Positions 23,961 through 32,061 of a stretch of 32,131 nucleotides of DNA are shown here, piece by piece (the stretch's first letter is position 1; every line of letters begins with the position of its first letter). The stretch is from an uncultured Clostridia bacterium (lineage in GTDB: Bacteria; Bacillota; Clostridia; Christensenellales; Borkfalkiaceae). A program made the translations under genes and the position numbers. A model generated the notes under the pieces. The model was not told where the DNA came from. It searched no databases and saw only the letters and a list, made by a program, of their open reading frames with translations. Location: NCBI GenBank assembly GCA_934796775.1, contig CAKVPH010000021.1, positions 1-32,131 on the forward strand. The letters are read 5' to 3'.

Positions 23961-24158
23961 TTAGTTAGCTTTGAGTTCGCGTTCGCGAATCACGGTTTTA
24001 ACTCTGGCAATGTCCTTTTTTACCGTCTTTAAAACGTTGGGGTTTTCAAGCTGTCCTGTTGCGTGACGGAAACGAAGATTGAAAAGTTCTTCCTTCAAGC
24101 CGGCAAGTTTTGTAGCCAACTCGTCATTCGTCATATCATGTATTTCTCTTGCTTTCAT
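23961..24158 (-). CDS. rpmC: 50S ribosomal protein L29
   Basis: Two-helix protein at the peptide exit site, contacting SRP and trigger factor. 65 residues, with LAGLKEELFNLRFRHATGQL and the IARVKTVIRERE end. Start ATG overlaps the rplP stop by one base (TGATG), consistent with coupled translation. Confidence 0.97.
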   Translation of the reverse strand: MKAREIHDMTNDELATKLAGLKEELFNLRFRHATGQLENPNVLKTVKKDIARVKTVIRERELKAN

Positions 24159-24595
24159 CAGCCTTCACCGCCTTCTGAAATTTCTACGCTCTCTCTTTTA
24201 ATGAACTTGCATTTGCAGGGTAATTTGTGCGATGCAAGACGAAGAGCTTCTCTTGCGTCGGCTTCGGATACGCCGGACATTTCAAACAGTACTCTGCCGG
24301 GCTTAACTACCGCTACCCAATATTCAACGTTACCTTTACCGCTACCCATACGAGTTTCAGCAGGTTTTTTGGTAACCGGCTTGTGGGGGAATATGTCAAT
24401 CCATACTTGTCCGCCACGTTTGATAAATCTGGTCATCGCTACACGCGACGCCTCTATCTGGTTGGACGTTACCCATGCGCAGGTTTCTGCTACCAGACCG
24501 TATTCGCCGTATGCAAGTATATTGCCTTTATGCGCTCTGCCTTTCATTCTGCCGCGCTGTACTTTTCTTCTTTTAACTCTTTTAGGCATTAACAT
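24158..24595 (-). CDS. rplP: 50S ribosomal protein L16
   Basis: Large-subunit protein near the A site and peptidyl-transferase centre. 145 residues, MPKRVKRRKVQRGRMKG, the FIKRGGQVWIDIFPHKPVT segment and MGSGKGNVEYWVAVVKPGR. The frame opens with MLMPKR; the first ATG fits the upstream GGAGG at 12 nt better than the second. Three bases separate it from rpsC. Confidence 0.97.
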   Translation of the reverse strand: MLMPKRVKRRKVQRGRMKGRAHKGNILAYGEYGLVAETCAWVTSNQIEASRVAMTRFIKRGGQVWIDIFPHKPVTKKPAETRMGSGKGNVEYWVAVVKPGRVLFEMSGVSEADAREALRLASHKLPCKCKFIKRESVEISEGGEG

Positions 24596-24597
24596 GA

Positions 24598-25257
24598 TTA
24601 TGCTTCGCCTCCTTGTTTCTTAATTCCGCCCAGCACTTCTCCGTTGTAAACCCAAACTTTTACGCCGATTACGCCGAAAGTGGTATGTGCTTCGCTGAAG
24701 CCGTAGTCGATGTCGGCACGGAGAGTCTGCAGAGGTATGGAACCTTCGTGATACTGTTCGCAACGCGCGATTTCTGCACCGTCGAGTCTTCCGCTTACCA
24801 TGATCTTAACGCCCTTAACGCCCATTCTCATAGCTCTGCCTATAGCCTGTTTCATGCTTCTTCTGAAAGATGCTCTCTTTTCGAGTTGTCCTGCAACGGA
24901 TTCGGCGATAAGCTGTGCGTCGCAGTCGGGCTTTTTAACCTCAACGATGTTGATGGCGATTTGCTTGCCGTGCGTAAGACGCGAAAGATTGTTCTTTATA
25001 ACTTCTACTTCGCTGCCCGCTTTACCGATAAGAACACCGGGACGTGCGGTACGGATAGTAACCGATACTCTGTTTGCCGCACGCTCGATAGCAATGCTCG
25101 TTACGGCTGCTTCGTAATATTTTTTCTTTAAATAGTTTCTGATTTCGTAGTCCTCTTTGAGGAAAGCTCCGAATTCTTTTTTATCGGCATACCACTGAGC
25201 GTCCCAGCTTTTGATTACGCCGACTCTTAAACCGTGTGGATTAACTTTCTGTCCCAT
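24598..25257 (-). CDS. rpsC: 30S ribosomal protein S3
   Basis: mRNA-entry protein of the 30S head. 219 residues. MGQKVNPHGLRVGVIKSWD, a KH domain with VRTARPGVLIGKAG-type loop (TARPGVLIGKAG), then GVKIMVSGRLDGAEIAR and TTFGVIGVKVWVYNGE. ATG with AGGAGG 4 nt upstream of the ATG's leader bases; 9 bp after rplV. Confidence 0.97.
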   Translation of the reverse strand: MGQKVNPHGLRVGVIKSWDAQWYADKKEFGAFLKEDYEIRNYLKKKYYEAAVTSIAIERAANRVSVTIRTARPGVLIGKAGSEVEVIKNNLSRLTHGKQIAINIVEVKKPDCDAQLIAESVAGQLEKRASFRRSMKQAIGRAMRMGVKGVKIMVSGRLDGAEIARCEQYHEGSIPLQTLRADIDYGFSEAHTTFGVIGVKVWVYNGEVLGGIKKQGGEA

Positions 25258-25266
25258 AATGTCCTC

Positions 25267-25653
25267 CTACTTTGCAGCGTCGAGTACTACCGTGATGTGA
25301 CTCGTTCTCTTCAGAATTCTGTAACCTCTGCCTTTAGATACGGGTTGCATTCTCTTAAGAGTGGGGCCCATATCGGCAAAACATTCTGCGACCACAAGGT
25401 CGGCTCTGTTCATATTGAGGTTGTGTTCTGCGTTTGCGGCAGCGGATAAAACCGCTTTTCTTATGGGTTCGGCACCCGCTTTGGAAGTGTTTTCCAAAAT
25501 TGCTACCGCTTCGTTTACGTTTTTATTTCTTATGAGGTCGAGAACCACTCTTACCTTATACGGAGAAATTCTTACGTATCTGGCAACGGCTCTGGGTCTT
25601 CTGTCTTTATTTTCCTGTATTCTAAGTGCTTTTTTCTTAGTATTTCCAGCCAT
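25267..25653 (-). CDS. rplV: 50S ribosomal protein L22
   Basis: Lines the peptide exit tunnel; its beta-hairpin is a macrolide-resistance hotspot in other bacteria. 128 residues, with ARYVRISPYKVRVVLDLIR, AVLSAAANAEHN and the hairpin segment PVSKGRGYRILKRTSHITV. A basic N-terminal extension of ~18 residues precedes the core. Confidence 0.97.
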   Translation of the reverse strand: MAGNTKKKALRIQENKDRRPRAVARYVRISPYKVRVVLDLIRNKNVNEAVAILENTSKAGAEPIRKAVLSAAANAEHNLNMNRADLVVAECFADMGPTLKRMQPVSKGRGYRILKRTSHITVVLDAAK

Positions 25654-25669
25654 GATTATTTACCTCCGA

Positions 25670-25942
25670 TCAGCCTGTCGTTTTTGATCCGGCATGACCT
25701 TTAAACGTTCTTGTTGCCGCAAATTCGCCGAGTTTGCATCCTACCATATCTTCGGTGATGTAAACGGGGACGTGTTTTCTTCCGTCGTAAACGGCAATCG
25801 TATGTCCGACCATCTGCGGGAAGATCGTGGAAGATCTCGACCAGGTCTTAAGCACCGATTTCTTGTTTTCGGCGTTCATTTTTTCTACTCTTTCAAGTAA
25901 TTTAGGCTGTATAAAAGGTCCTTTCTTTACACTTCTACTCAT
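25670..25942 (-). CDS. rpsS: 30S ribosomal protein S19
   Basis: Head protein that pairs with S13. 90 residues, MSRSVKKGPFIQPKLLERVE, KTWSRSSTIFPQMVGHTIAV and LGEFAATRTFKGH. Full length; 16 bp after rplB. Confidence 0.98.
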   Translation of the reverse strand: MSRSVKKGPFIQPKLLERVEKMNAENKKSVLKTWSRSSTIFPQMVGHTIAVYDGRKHVPVYITEDMVGCKLGEFAATRTFKGHAGSKTTG

Positions 25943-25958
25943 TGTTCATCGACCTCCG

Positions 25959-26786
25959 TTAGTTAACTCTCTTAAGAATGAACTTACTCGTTCTGTTCTT
26001 CTTCTTACGGGTCTTGTAACCGAGTGCGGGTTTACCCCACGGAGTTACGGGACCGGGTCTGCCGACAGGCGATTTACCTTCGCCGCCGCCGTGCGGGTGA
26101 TCGCACGGGTTCATTACGGAACCTCTGACCGTAGGTCTGATACCCATATGTCTCTTCTTACCGGCTTTACCGATTCTGATAATCTCGTTATCGAGGTTAC
26201 CGACCTGACCGATTGTAGCTTTGCATTTTACGCTTATAAGACGCATTTCGCCGCTGGGCATTTTTACCTGAGCGTAAATACCTTCTTTAGCCATGAGCTG
26301 CGCGCTGATACCTGCGGCTCTTGCAATCTGTCCGCCCTTACCCGGCTGAAGTTCGATGTTGTGCAACATCGTACCTACGGGAATGTTTTCAATCTTGAGC
26401 GCATTGCCTACTTTGATATCCGCTTTGTCGCCGCTTACGATTACGTCGCCGACGGAAAGCCCTAAAGGAGCGAGAATGTATCTCTTTTCGCCGTCAGCAT
26501 ACTGTAAAAGTGCGATATTTGCAGTTCTGTTAGGATCGTATTCGATCGTTTTAACGGTAGCGGGAATGCCGTCTTTGTTTCTTCTGAAATCAATAATACG
26601 GTATTTCGTCTTGTTTCCGCCGCCGTGATGTCTTACGGTAATTCTACCGAAAGAGTTTCTGCCGCCCGTATGTCTTTTATCTTCTAAAAGAGATCTTTCG
26701 GGTTTCGTGCAGGTTATTTCTTCATATGTGCTTACCGTCATTAAACGACGAGCAGGCGATGTAGGTTTATATCTTTTGATACCCAT
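25959..26786 (-). CDS. rplB: 50S ribosomal protein L2
   Basis: Core large-subunit protein needed for peptidyl transfer and subunit joining. 275 residues, MGIKRYKPTSPARRLMTVS at the N-terminus and the signature NPCDHPHGGGEGKSPVGRP near the C-terminus, including the conserved histidine. ATG with AGGAGG upstream, 18 bp after rplW. Confidence 0.98.
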   Translation of the reverse strand: MGIKRYKPTSPARRLMTVSTYEEITCTKPERSLLEDKRHTGGRNSFGRITVRHHGGGNKTKYRIIDFRRNKDGIPATVKTIEYDPNRTANIALLQYADGEKRYILAPLGLSVGDVIVSGDKADIKVGNALKIENIPVGTMLHNIELQPGKGGQIARAAGISAQLMAKEGIYAQVKMPSGEMRLISVKCKATIGQVGNLDNEIIRIGKAGKKRHMGIRPTVRGSVMNPCDHPHGGGEGKSPVGRPGPVTPWGKPALGYKTRKKKNRTSKFILKRVN

Positions 26787-26804
26787 TTCTATTTCCTCCT
26801 GTCA

Positions 26805-27095
26805 TCAGGACAACGAATCAAAGAACGCAATGCTCTTGCTGTCCTTCTTAAGCTGTACTATCGCTTTTTTGTACGCGGGAGTGTATCCTTCATATCTACC
26901 CATTCTCTTTTTCTTTCCGCGAACGTTGATTGTGTGTACCGATTCGACGCTTACTTCGAATATCTGTTCGACAGCAAGTTTGATTTCGGTTTTGTTGCTG
27001 GCTTTAGCAACGCGGAAAACGTATTTCTTATTCGCTATATCCTGATAGCTCTTTTCTGTGAGAACAGGGCTGATTATAACGTCTCTTGCTTCCAT
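26805..27095 (-). CDS. rplW: 50S ribosomal protein L23
   Basis: Docking site for trigger factor and SRP at the tunnel exit. 96 residues with DVIISPVLTEKSYQDIANKK, IKLAVEQIFEVSVESV and the GKKKRMGRYEGYTPAYKKA loop. Its ATG overlaps the rplD stop by one base (TAATG). Confidence 0.97.
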   Translation of the reverse strand: MEARDVIISPVLTEKSYQDIANKKYVFRVAKASNKTEIKLAVEQIFEVSVESVHTINVRGKKKRMGRYEGYTPAYKKAIVQLKKDSKSIAFFDSLS

Positions 27096-27721
27096 TATTC
27101 TCCGTAAACCTCCTGTAATTTTTCAACAGATCCCTTAGCAAGAACTACAACCGCGTTTTTAACTACGTCGTAAGTGTTGAGCTGTTCTACGGGAAGTGTC
27201 TGAAGTTTTTCAATGTTTCTTGCGGCTCTTATTACCTTGTCGTCCGCATTGCACATTACTACGAGTACGGTTTTTTCAAAAGCAAAAGCCTTTAAAAACG
27301 CCGACATTTCTTTGGTCTTTCCTTCCGCTACGGCAATGTTGTCTATAACGTAGAATTCGCCGTCCGCAACCTTTTTGGAAAGAGCGGAGAACATTGCGGT
27401 TCTTCTTGCGGTTACGTTCATCTTCTTGGAGAAATCTCTCGATTTAGGTGCGAATACTACGCCGCCCTTGATGAACTGAGGAGCTCTTATAGAGCCTTGA
27501 CGAGCATTACCTGTTCCTTTCTGTCTGAAAGGCTTTCTGCCGCCGCCGCGCACTTCCGTTCTCGTAAGAGTGCTTTTCGTCCCCTGTCTGTCGTTTGCTA
27601 AACGGGTTACTACTGCCTGGTGAATGAGCGGTTCGTTATAATCCATTTGAAACAAAGCGTCGTTTAAATCCATCGAGCCTGTTTCTTTTGCATTCATATT
27701 ATATACTTTGATAGTAGCCAT
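27095..27721 (-). CDS. rplD: 50S ribosomal protein L4
   Basis: Exit-tunnel protein; in E. coli it also represses the S10 operon through the leader. 208 residues, with the tunnel-loop signature GGGRKPFRQKGTGNARQGS (about 58-76) and FAPKSRDFSKKMN. Possible relevance here: the rpsJ leader has an attenuator-like terminator, a natural target for such control. Confidence 0.97.
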   Translation of the reverse strand: MATIKVYNMNAKETGSMDLNDALFQMDYNEPLIHQAVVTRLANDRQGTKSTLTRTEVRGGGRKPFRQKGTGNARQGSIRAPQFIKGGVVFAPKSRDFSKKMNVTARRTAMFSALSKKVADGEFYVIDNIAVAEGKTKEMSAFLKAFAFEKTVLVVMCNADDKVIRAARNIEKLQTLPVEQLNTYDVVKNAVVVLAKGSVEKLQEVYGE

Positions 27722-27736
27722 TGTCTTTCACTCTCC

Positions 27737-28390
27737 TTAGCCTTTTACGCTGTCGCTGATGCAAACGATACCGCCCTTGGGTCCGGGTATCGCGCCCTTA
27801 ATCAGAAGCACGTTTCTTGCTGCGTCGACTTTGACAACTTCGAGGTTCTGAACGGTTACTTGTTCGTGACCGTATCTTCCCGCAAGATGTTTGTTCTTGA
27901 AAACTCTCGACGGCGAGCTGTTCGCGCTCATTGAACCGACTTCTCTGTGAACGGGGCCTACGCCGTGCGTTTCTTTAAGTCTGTGCTGATTCCAACGTTT
28001 GATAACGCCCGTGTATCCGTGACCTTTGGTAAGACCGGTAACGTCGACCTTATCGCCTGCGGCGAAGGTTTCGACCGTAACGACCTTTCCTACCGTGTAA
28101 TCGGCTGCGTTTTCAAGTCTGAATTCTTTGAGATATTTGTGGGGTTCGAGTCCTGCTTTTTTGAACTGTCCGAGTTCGGGTTTGTTCAAATACTTTTCGC
28201 CTACTTTCTGGAATGCGACTTTTACTGAAGAGTATCCGTCTTTTTCCACCGTCTTAATCTGTACGACTGGGCAGGGACCTGCTAATACGACAGTGACCGG
28301 GATTACTTTTCCTCTGTTCTTCTTGTTTTCTTTGTCATCGAAAAAGATCTGCGTCATGCCTAATTTCTTGCCTATGATTGCTTTATTCAT
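27737..28390 (-). CDS. rplC: 50S ribosomal protein L3
   Basis: Early-assembly protein near the peptidyl-transferase centre. 217 residues with MNKAIIGKKLGMTQIFFDD, GLTKGHGYTGVIKRWNQHR and the central finger SMSANSSPSRVFKNKHLAGR. ATG with AGGAGG about 10 nt upstream; 25 bp after rpsJ. Confidence 0.98.
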   Translation of the reverse strand: MNKAIIGKKLGMTQIFFDDKENKKNRGKVIPVTVVLAGPCPVVQIKTVEKDGYSSVKVAFQKVGEKYLNKPELGQFKKAGLEPHKYLKEFRLENAADYTVGKVVTVETFAAGDKVDVTGLTKGHGYTGVIKRWNQHRLKETHGVGPVHREVGSMSANSSPSRVFKNKHLAGRYGHEQVTVQNLEVVKVDAARNVLLIKGAIPGPKGGIVCISDSVKG

Positions 28391-28415
28391 TGATAAAGTT
28401 CACCTCCTGTATTTA

Positions 28416-28715
28416 TTACAGTTTTATTTTTACGTCGACGCCCGCGGGAAGATGGATACTGTCGAGTATCTTAGCGTTTGTCGAGTAGATGTCGATAAGT
28501 CTTTTATAAGTTCTGATTTCGAACTGTTCGCGGCTGTCTTTATATTTGTGCGGCGAGCGAAGGATCGTTACTATTTCCTTTTCGGTGGGAAGAGGAATAG
28601 GTCCGCTTATCTTAGCGCCGGCTTTTTTCATCGTTTCAACGATTCTCTGTGTTGCCTGATCAACCATTTCGTGGTCGTAAGCCGCAAGTTTGATTCTGAT
28701 TTTCTGTCCTGCCAT
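28416..28715 (-). CDS. rpsJ: 30S ribosomal protein S10
   Basis: Head protein of the 30S subunit and, as NusE, a partner of NusB in antitermination. 99 residues, with RIKLAAYDHEMVDQATQRIVE, GPIPLPTEKEIVTILRSPHK and REQFEIRTYKRLIDI. First gene of the cluster, with AAAGGAG upstream and a leader of about 300 nt. No str-operon genes (rpsL, rpsG, fusA, tuf) precede it in the window. Confidence 0.98.
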   Translation of the reverse strand: MAGQKIRIKLAAYDHEMVDQATQRIVETMKKAGAKISGPIPLPTEKEIVTILRSPHKYKDSREQFEIRTYKRLIDIYSTNAKILDSIHLPAGVDVKIKL

Positions 28716-29019
28716 TTTTTTAAACTCCTTTTTTTATACTAACTTTTTCTCCCGAAAATAATGGCTTTTTATGTTTTTACGGAAGAATTACAACTTTGCC
28801 GTGTGTGTCAACCCGTGAGCATTAAAAAAATCATCTGCGCTGTGTGTTAAGCAGATGACTGTTCTATCACCAAAGGTTGGTTAGTCGCAAGGGTTTTACC
28901 CTCACAATTGTCAATGAAAATTATCTTCCCGATATCTTACGGCGGATTAAGTCGCGAGCCTTTCCCTTCCGGAAGCATGAGATTAAAGTAACTTTTCATC
29001 TCAACCCAAATTACACAGC
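28716..29019 (-). promoter_or_regulatory. S10-operon leader RNA with attenuator
   Basis: About 300 untranslated nt separate the predicted transcription start (~29019) from the rpsJ ATG. The leader has several possible stems (for example GAGGGT/ACCCTT near 28892-28906, read on the minus strand) and ends, ~110 nt before rpsJ, in a terminator-type hairpin (28824-28858). This layout indicates leader-based control. The ligand is unknown: L4 or another ribosomal protein is inferred by analogy only. Confidence 0.65.
28824..28858 (-). terminator. Attenuator-like terminator in the rpsJ leader
   Basis: On the minus strand: stem TCATCTGC/GCAGATGA (28851-28858 with 28831-28838), 12-nt loop, then seven Ts (plus-strand As 28824-28830). 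It lies between promoter and gene, so it must be read through for the cluster to be expressed. Confidence 0.75.
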
Positions 29020-29025
29020 TTAATG

Positions 29026-29054
29026 ATAATACAATATTTTGCATATACTGTCAA
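29026..29054 (-). promoter_or_regulatory. Sigma-A promoter of the ribosomal cluster
   Basis: On the minus strand: TTGACA (29049-29054), 17-nt spacer, TATTAT (29026-29031), with A/T-rich runs upstream that could serve as an UP element. Confidence 0.85.
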
Positions 29055-29358
29055 CTGTTTTTTTCTTGTTTTTTAAAAAAATATTCTTTTTTTGTATTTT
29101 TTTAGGGTTGAACGGGAATATCTTTAATATATTATTATATAATGTCGCGCGCGAGGTGATTTTTGCCCTATTTAAAAATGCATAAAGTAGCGTAAAGGCA
29201 ATGTAAATCAACTTAGCGTCGGCAACATGTCGTTGCGCCTGAGCGTAACGCTTGACCTTGGCAGCGTAACGCCCCCAAATTGCTCTTTATAAATTTTTAA
29301 AGTAAATTAAAGTTACTAATCATTTTAATAGCGTTGCATTAAAATTTTGTTTAAGCAA
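29055..29358. other. Intergenic region between rpsJ promoter and second prepilin
   Basis: AT-rich at both ends; the middle (~29215-29275) is GC-richer and holds small dyads such as GCAAC...GTTGC, AGCG-TAA-CGCT and GGCAGCGTAACGCC, which look like a decayed hairpin repeat. No gene recognised. Confidence 0.45.
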
Positions 29359-29398
29359 AAATTACCCGAAGCAAAACCGCCTCGGGTAATTTTGTGTT
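29359..29398. terminator. Terminator after the second prepilin
   Basis: A perfect 11-bp stem AAATTACCCGA/TCGGGTAATTT (29359-29369, 29382-29392), 12-nt loop, T-rich on both strands; 22 bp after the prepilin stop on the minus strand. Confidence 0.85.
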
Positions 29399-29414
29399 TT
29401 TTGGTTTTTATTGC

Positions 29415-31715
29415 TTAATCTTCTATAAGTTCAATTACAAGATTTGTTGCAGTTGTATGAGTTCCACCTTCTCTCATGTATTTTTGGAATGCCGTTTTCC
29501 CAGATTCGGAGGTATCTTGATATTCAGACGAATATGTATTACCACCACAAGTTATTGAGTTACCATACCAATATATGGTAGCTAAATTTGAACATCCCCA
29601 AAACGCAACTGAACCACTTGAACCATTAATATTAGCAAGACTCTTGGGTAAGGTTATTTCAGTTATTTTTGCACAATAAAAAGCGGATTCCTCGATAGTT
29701 TTGCATATGCTGTTATTTTCAAAAACTACACTTGTCAATGAAACACTTGAAGAGCCAAACAGACACGGAACAGAAAGAACTTTATTTCCAATTTCGAGCG
29801 CAATGCCATTCGTAACACTTTTTCCAGAGTATTTAAATATTGAAAAATCATTTAAATTTGTCATTTCAAATTTTGCATTAGTATTATAATAAATATATTC
29901 TACATTAGAACAATTTGCAAATGAAGCTTTTCCCATATATTCTACTGAATTTCCAACATAAATGCTTTCAAGTGTATTACAACCATAAAAACAATCTTGA
30001 TATGGATCAGAGAAAACATAATTATATGAAACAGCATCTTCGTCAGAAAAATCATACTCATTAGATGATAAACCTTTTTTTGTTCCATTCCATAAATACC
30101 AGAAATATTTTCCCGTTGTTTCATTTCTTTTTAATTGATAATCAACGCCTGTAGTTCCGACATAAAATTTCTTTTTAATAACATCAGATTTATACCAAAC
30201 AGCATAATATTTTTCACCATTGCTATTTGTTTTTTCATATTTTTCTGTATTAATATCAGTTTCCATGCGTTTAACACCAGCACCGATTTCAACAGATACA
30301 AAATCTGCTCTAAATTTTTGTTTTTTCGTCAGCACTGTAGCGTCAACAACAAAATCAGAACGTTTTATTGTTTCCATATTGTTTACATAAATTCTTGTCA
30401 TATTGCTTGAAATCTCTATACCTGAATTTACAACATAAACAAGATTTGCGTTGTCTGCCGTTACGTTTTCGGGATATAAAACAGTACCGTCAGCCGCGTT
30501 TACAATATAAAATTTATGATTTACTGAATCGTAAGCAAAAGTTTTTGCGCTGTCGCTATGAACGAGATTCGATACGCTAACATTAGTTTCTTTATTAGCC
30601 ATATATACGAGAGCTTTCATAATGCTTTCACCCGTATAGCCCGATACAGCTTCGTTCATACTGTTTACAAGAGTTTCTTCTTTAGAAAGATCTTTAGGTA
30701 ATACTTCAGTTTTACTCCAAGTTCCAAATGCAGGGTTTTTAAACGTTGCAGTATAGGTTACACTTCCTTCCGTAGTTGTAGTAGAATCAACTCTTTTAAC
30801 TTCTACTTCAACTGTTTCGGTTTCGGTTTTAGTTCCGTCTTTAGACGTTCTTGTCGCAGTACAAGTTAAATACCCTTCACCCCATTCGTATTCGGGAGCG
30901 TTCCATATAACGGCATTATCAATATTATAAGTAGCGTTGCCGCCGTCGATTACTTCAAAAGAGCCGAGTTCGCAACCGGGTTCGGCTATAAAGTGTCCGT
31001 TTTTAATTCTTACGAACTTAACTTTGCCGTGTTCGTGATAGGACTGTCCTTTAACGTTTTCGATTAACAAATTGCCGAGTTCGTCGTAATGATGTACGTT
31101 ATCGTTTGCGGCGTCTACGGTAAGATTTACGTTATAAGAATTAGTGTAAATCGAAACGGTTTGTCCGTCGCCGGTACGCGCGTATTTTACATTTGTAATG
31201 TTTGTGTTGTCGCCGATATCAAAACCGGTAGAAAATTCAAGAACACCGCTCTTTTCAAGTCCGCTGTAATCCCCTTCAACCAAATAGTTACTGTAATCGG
31301 CAGAAAGTCCGGTTTCGGGAGTAACTATTTTCCAAAGGTCTACGTTATCGGCGGCTACGGTCGTGTTGTCGCGATAAACGTCTTTGCCGTCTTTATCTTT
31401 AAGTAAAAAACGATTATTTTTGCTGTCCCATAAGATGTGACCGGTGCTGAGCGGGGTGAGTTTTTCGAGTCTGTAGCCGTTTTCGGACACAATGTCCAAA
31501 ACTTCGCTATAGCTTGACGGTTTACCGTTTTCGGCTTCATTTCTGACGAGTACGGTATTTAAGGTTTTTACGGTAGTCATATCGCTGGTTTCTTTTGCGT
31601 CTTCAACAAAACAACCGATAGTGGGAATGAGTATTGCAGAAAGAACTGCAATTACTGCAACCACTACAACGAGTTCTACAAGCGTAAAACCTTTCTTTTT
31701 GGTTTTTGTTTGCAT
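29415..31715 (-). CDS. Giant prepilin-adhesin with BspA-like leucine-rich repeats
   Basis: 766 residues. Leader MQTKTKKKG, then FTLVELVVVVAVIAVLSAIL with Glu5. Residues ~42-135 are a pilin-like module (ILWDSKNNRFLLKDKDG, ADNVDLWKIV); a diverged second copy lies at ~347-430 (FAYDSVNHKFYIVNAADG, ADNANLVYVV). Between them, ~275-340 resembles the bacterial surface repeat with YLTCTATRT and VTYTATFKNPAFG. From ~570 come LRR_5/BspA-type repeats (CNTLESIYVGNSVEYMGKAS, FANCSNVEYIYY, IEESAFYCAKITEITLPKS, GCSNLATIYW). Similar to the prepilin at 10898-12715 over the first ~270 residues, different after. ATG with AAGGAGA upstream; no promoter seen before the hairpin repeats. The 3' half of the gene is much more AT-rich. 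Confidence 0.87.
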   Translation of the reverse strand: MQTKTKKKGFTLVELVVVVAVIAVLSAILIPTIGCFVEDAKETSDMTTVKTLNTVLVRNEAENGKPSSYSEVLDIVSENGYRLEKLTPLSTGHILWDSKNNRFLLKDKDGKDVYRDNTTVAADNVDLWKIVTPETGLSADYSNYLVEGDYSGLEKSGVLEFSTGFDIGDNTNITNVKYARTGDGQTVSIYTNSYNVNLTVDAANDNVHHYDELGNLLIENVKGQSYHEHGKVKFVRIKNGHFIAEPGCELGSFEVIDGGNATYNIDNAVIWNAPEYEWGEGYLTCTATRTSKDGTKTETETVEVEVKRVDSTTTTEGSVTYTATFKNPAFGTWSKTEVLPKDLSKEETLVNSMNEAVSGYTGESIMKALVYMANKETNVSVSNLVHSDSAKTFAYDSVNHKFYIVNAADGTVLYPENVTADNANLVYVVNSGIEISSNMTRIYVNNMETIKRSDFVVDATVLTKKQKFRADFVSVEIGAGVKRMETDINTEKYEKTNSNGEKYYAVWYKSDVIKKKFYVGTTGVDYQLKRNETTGKYFWYLWNGTKKGLSSNEYDFSDEDAVSYNYVFSDPYQDCFYGCNTLESIYVGNSVEYMGKASFANCSNVEYIYYNTNAKFEMTNLNDFSIFKYSGKSVTNGIALEIGNKVLSVPCLFGSSSVSLTSVVFENNSICKTIEESAFYCAKITEITLPKSLANINGSSGSVAFWGCSNLATIYWYGNSITCGGNTYSSEYQDTSESGKTAFQKYMREGGTHTTATNLVIELIED

Positions 31716-31779
31716 TATAAGATTTCTCCTTAAATTTTTCTATTACTAAACGGATTTTATTCCGTGTTAGTTCACTTTA
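31716..31779 (-). other. Leader of the second prepilin
   Basis: Holds the RBS AAGGAGAAATC, also found before the first prepilin, and a small ACGGA...TCCGT hairpin. No consensus promoter is visible; the 141-bp repeats begin directly beyond. Confidence 0.5.
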
Positions 31780-31920
31780 AAGGCTTCCCCACTTGGGGAA
31801 GCTGGCAATGCGTAGCATTGACTGAAGAGGATTGCAACGTAACGTTGCATCTTGATAACCACTTATAAACTTTTCGCGGTTGCAATAAATTTATAACTTG
31901 TTAAAGCTTGCTTCGAGTTT
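31780..31920. repeat. 141-bp hairpin repeat, unit 1
   Basis: Begins AAGGCTTCCCC and holds three dyads in order: GCTTCCCC...GGGGAAGC, CAATGC-GTA-GCATTG, and TGCAACG-TAA-CGTTGCA, followed by an AT-rich tail. Identical to unit 2 except for a few bases (for example CTTGATAACC against CTTGGCAACC). Confidence 0.93.
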
Positions 31921-32061
31921 AAGGCTTCCCCACTTGGGGAAGCTGGCAATGCGTAGCATTGACTGAAGAGGATTGCAACGTAACGTTGCATCTTGGCAAC
32001 CACTTATAAACTTTTCGCGGTTGCAATAAATTTATAACTTGTTAAAGTTTGCTACGAGTTT
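31921..32061. repeat. 141-bp hairpin repeat, unit 2
   Basis: Direct tandem copy of unit 1, same length and orientation, with a handful of differences concentrated in the tail. Confidence 0.93.

Noticed and set aside
28780..28814. TTGACA near 28805-28810 on the minus strand as a second rpsJ promoter
   Set aside because: No acceptable -10 hexamer occurs at 16-18 nt spacing, so it was not listed.
29020..29211. 63-codon minus-strand frame upstream of rpsJ
   Set aside because: Its end overlaps the promoter region of the S10 operon; composition is that of AT-rich spacer and no ribosome-binding site was seen.
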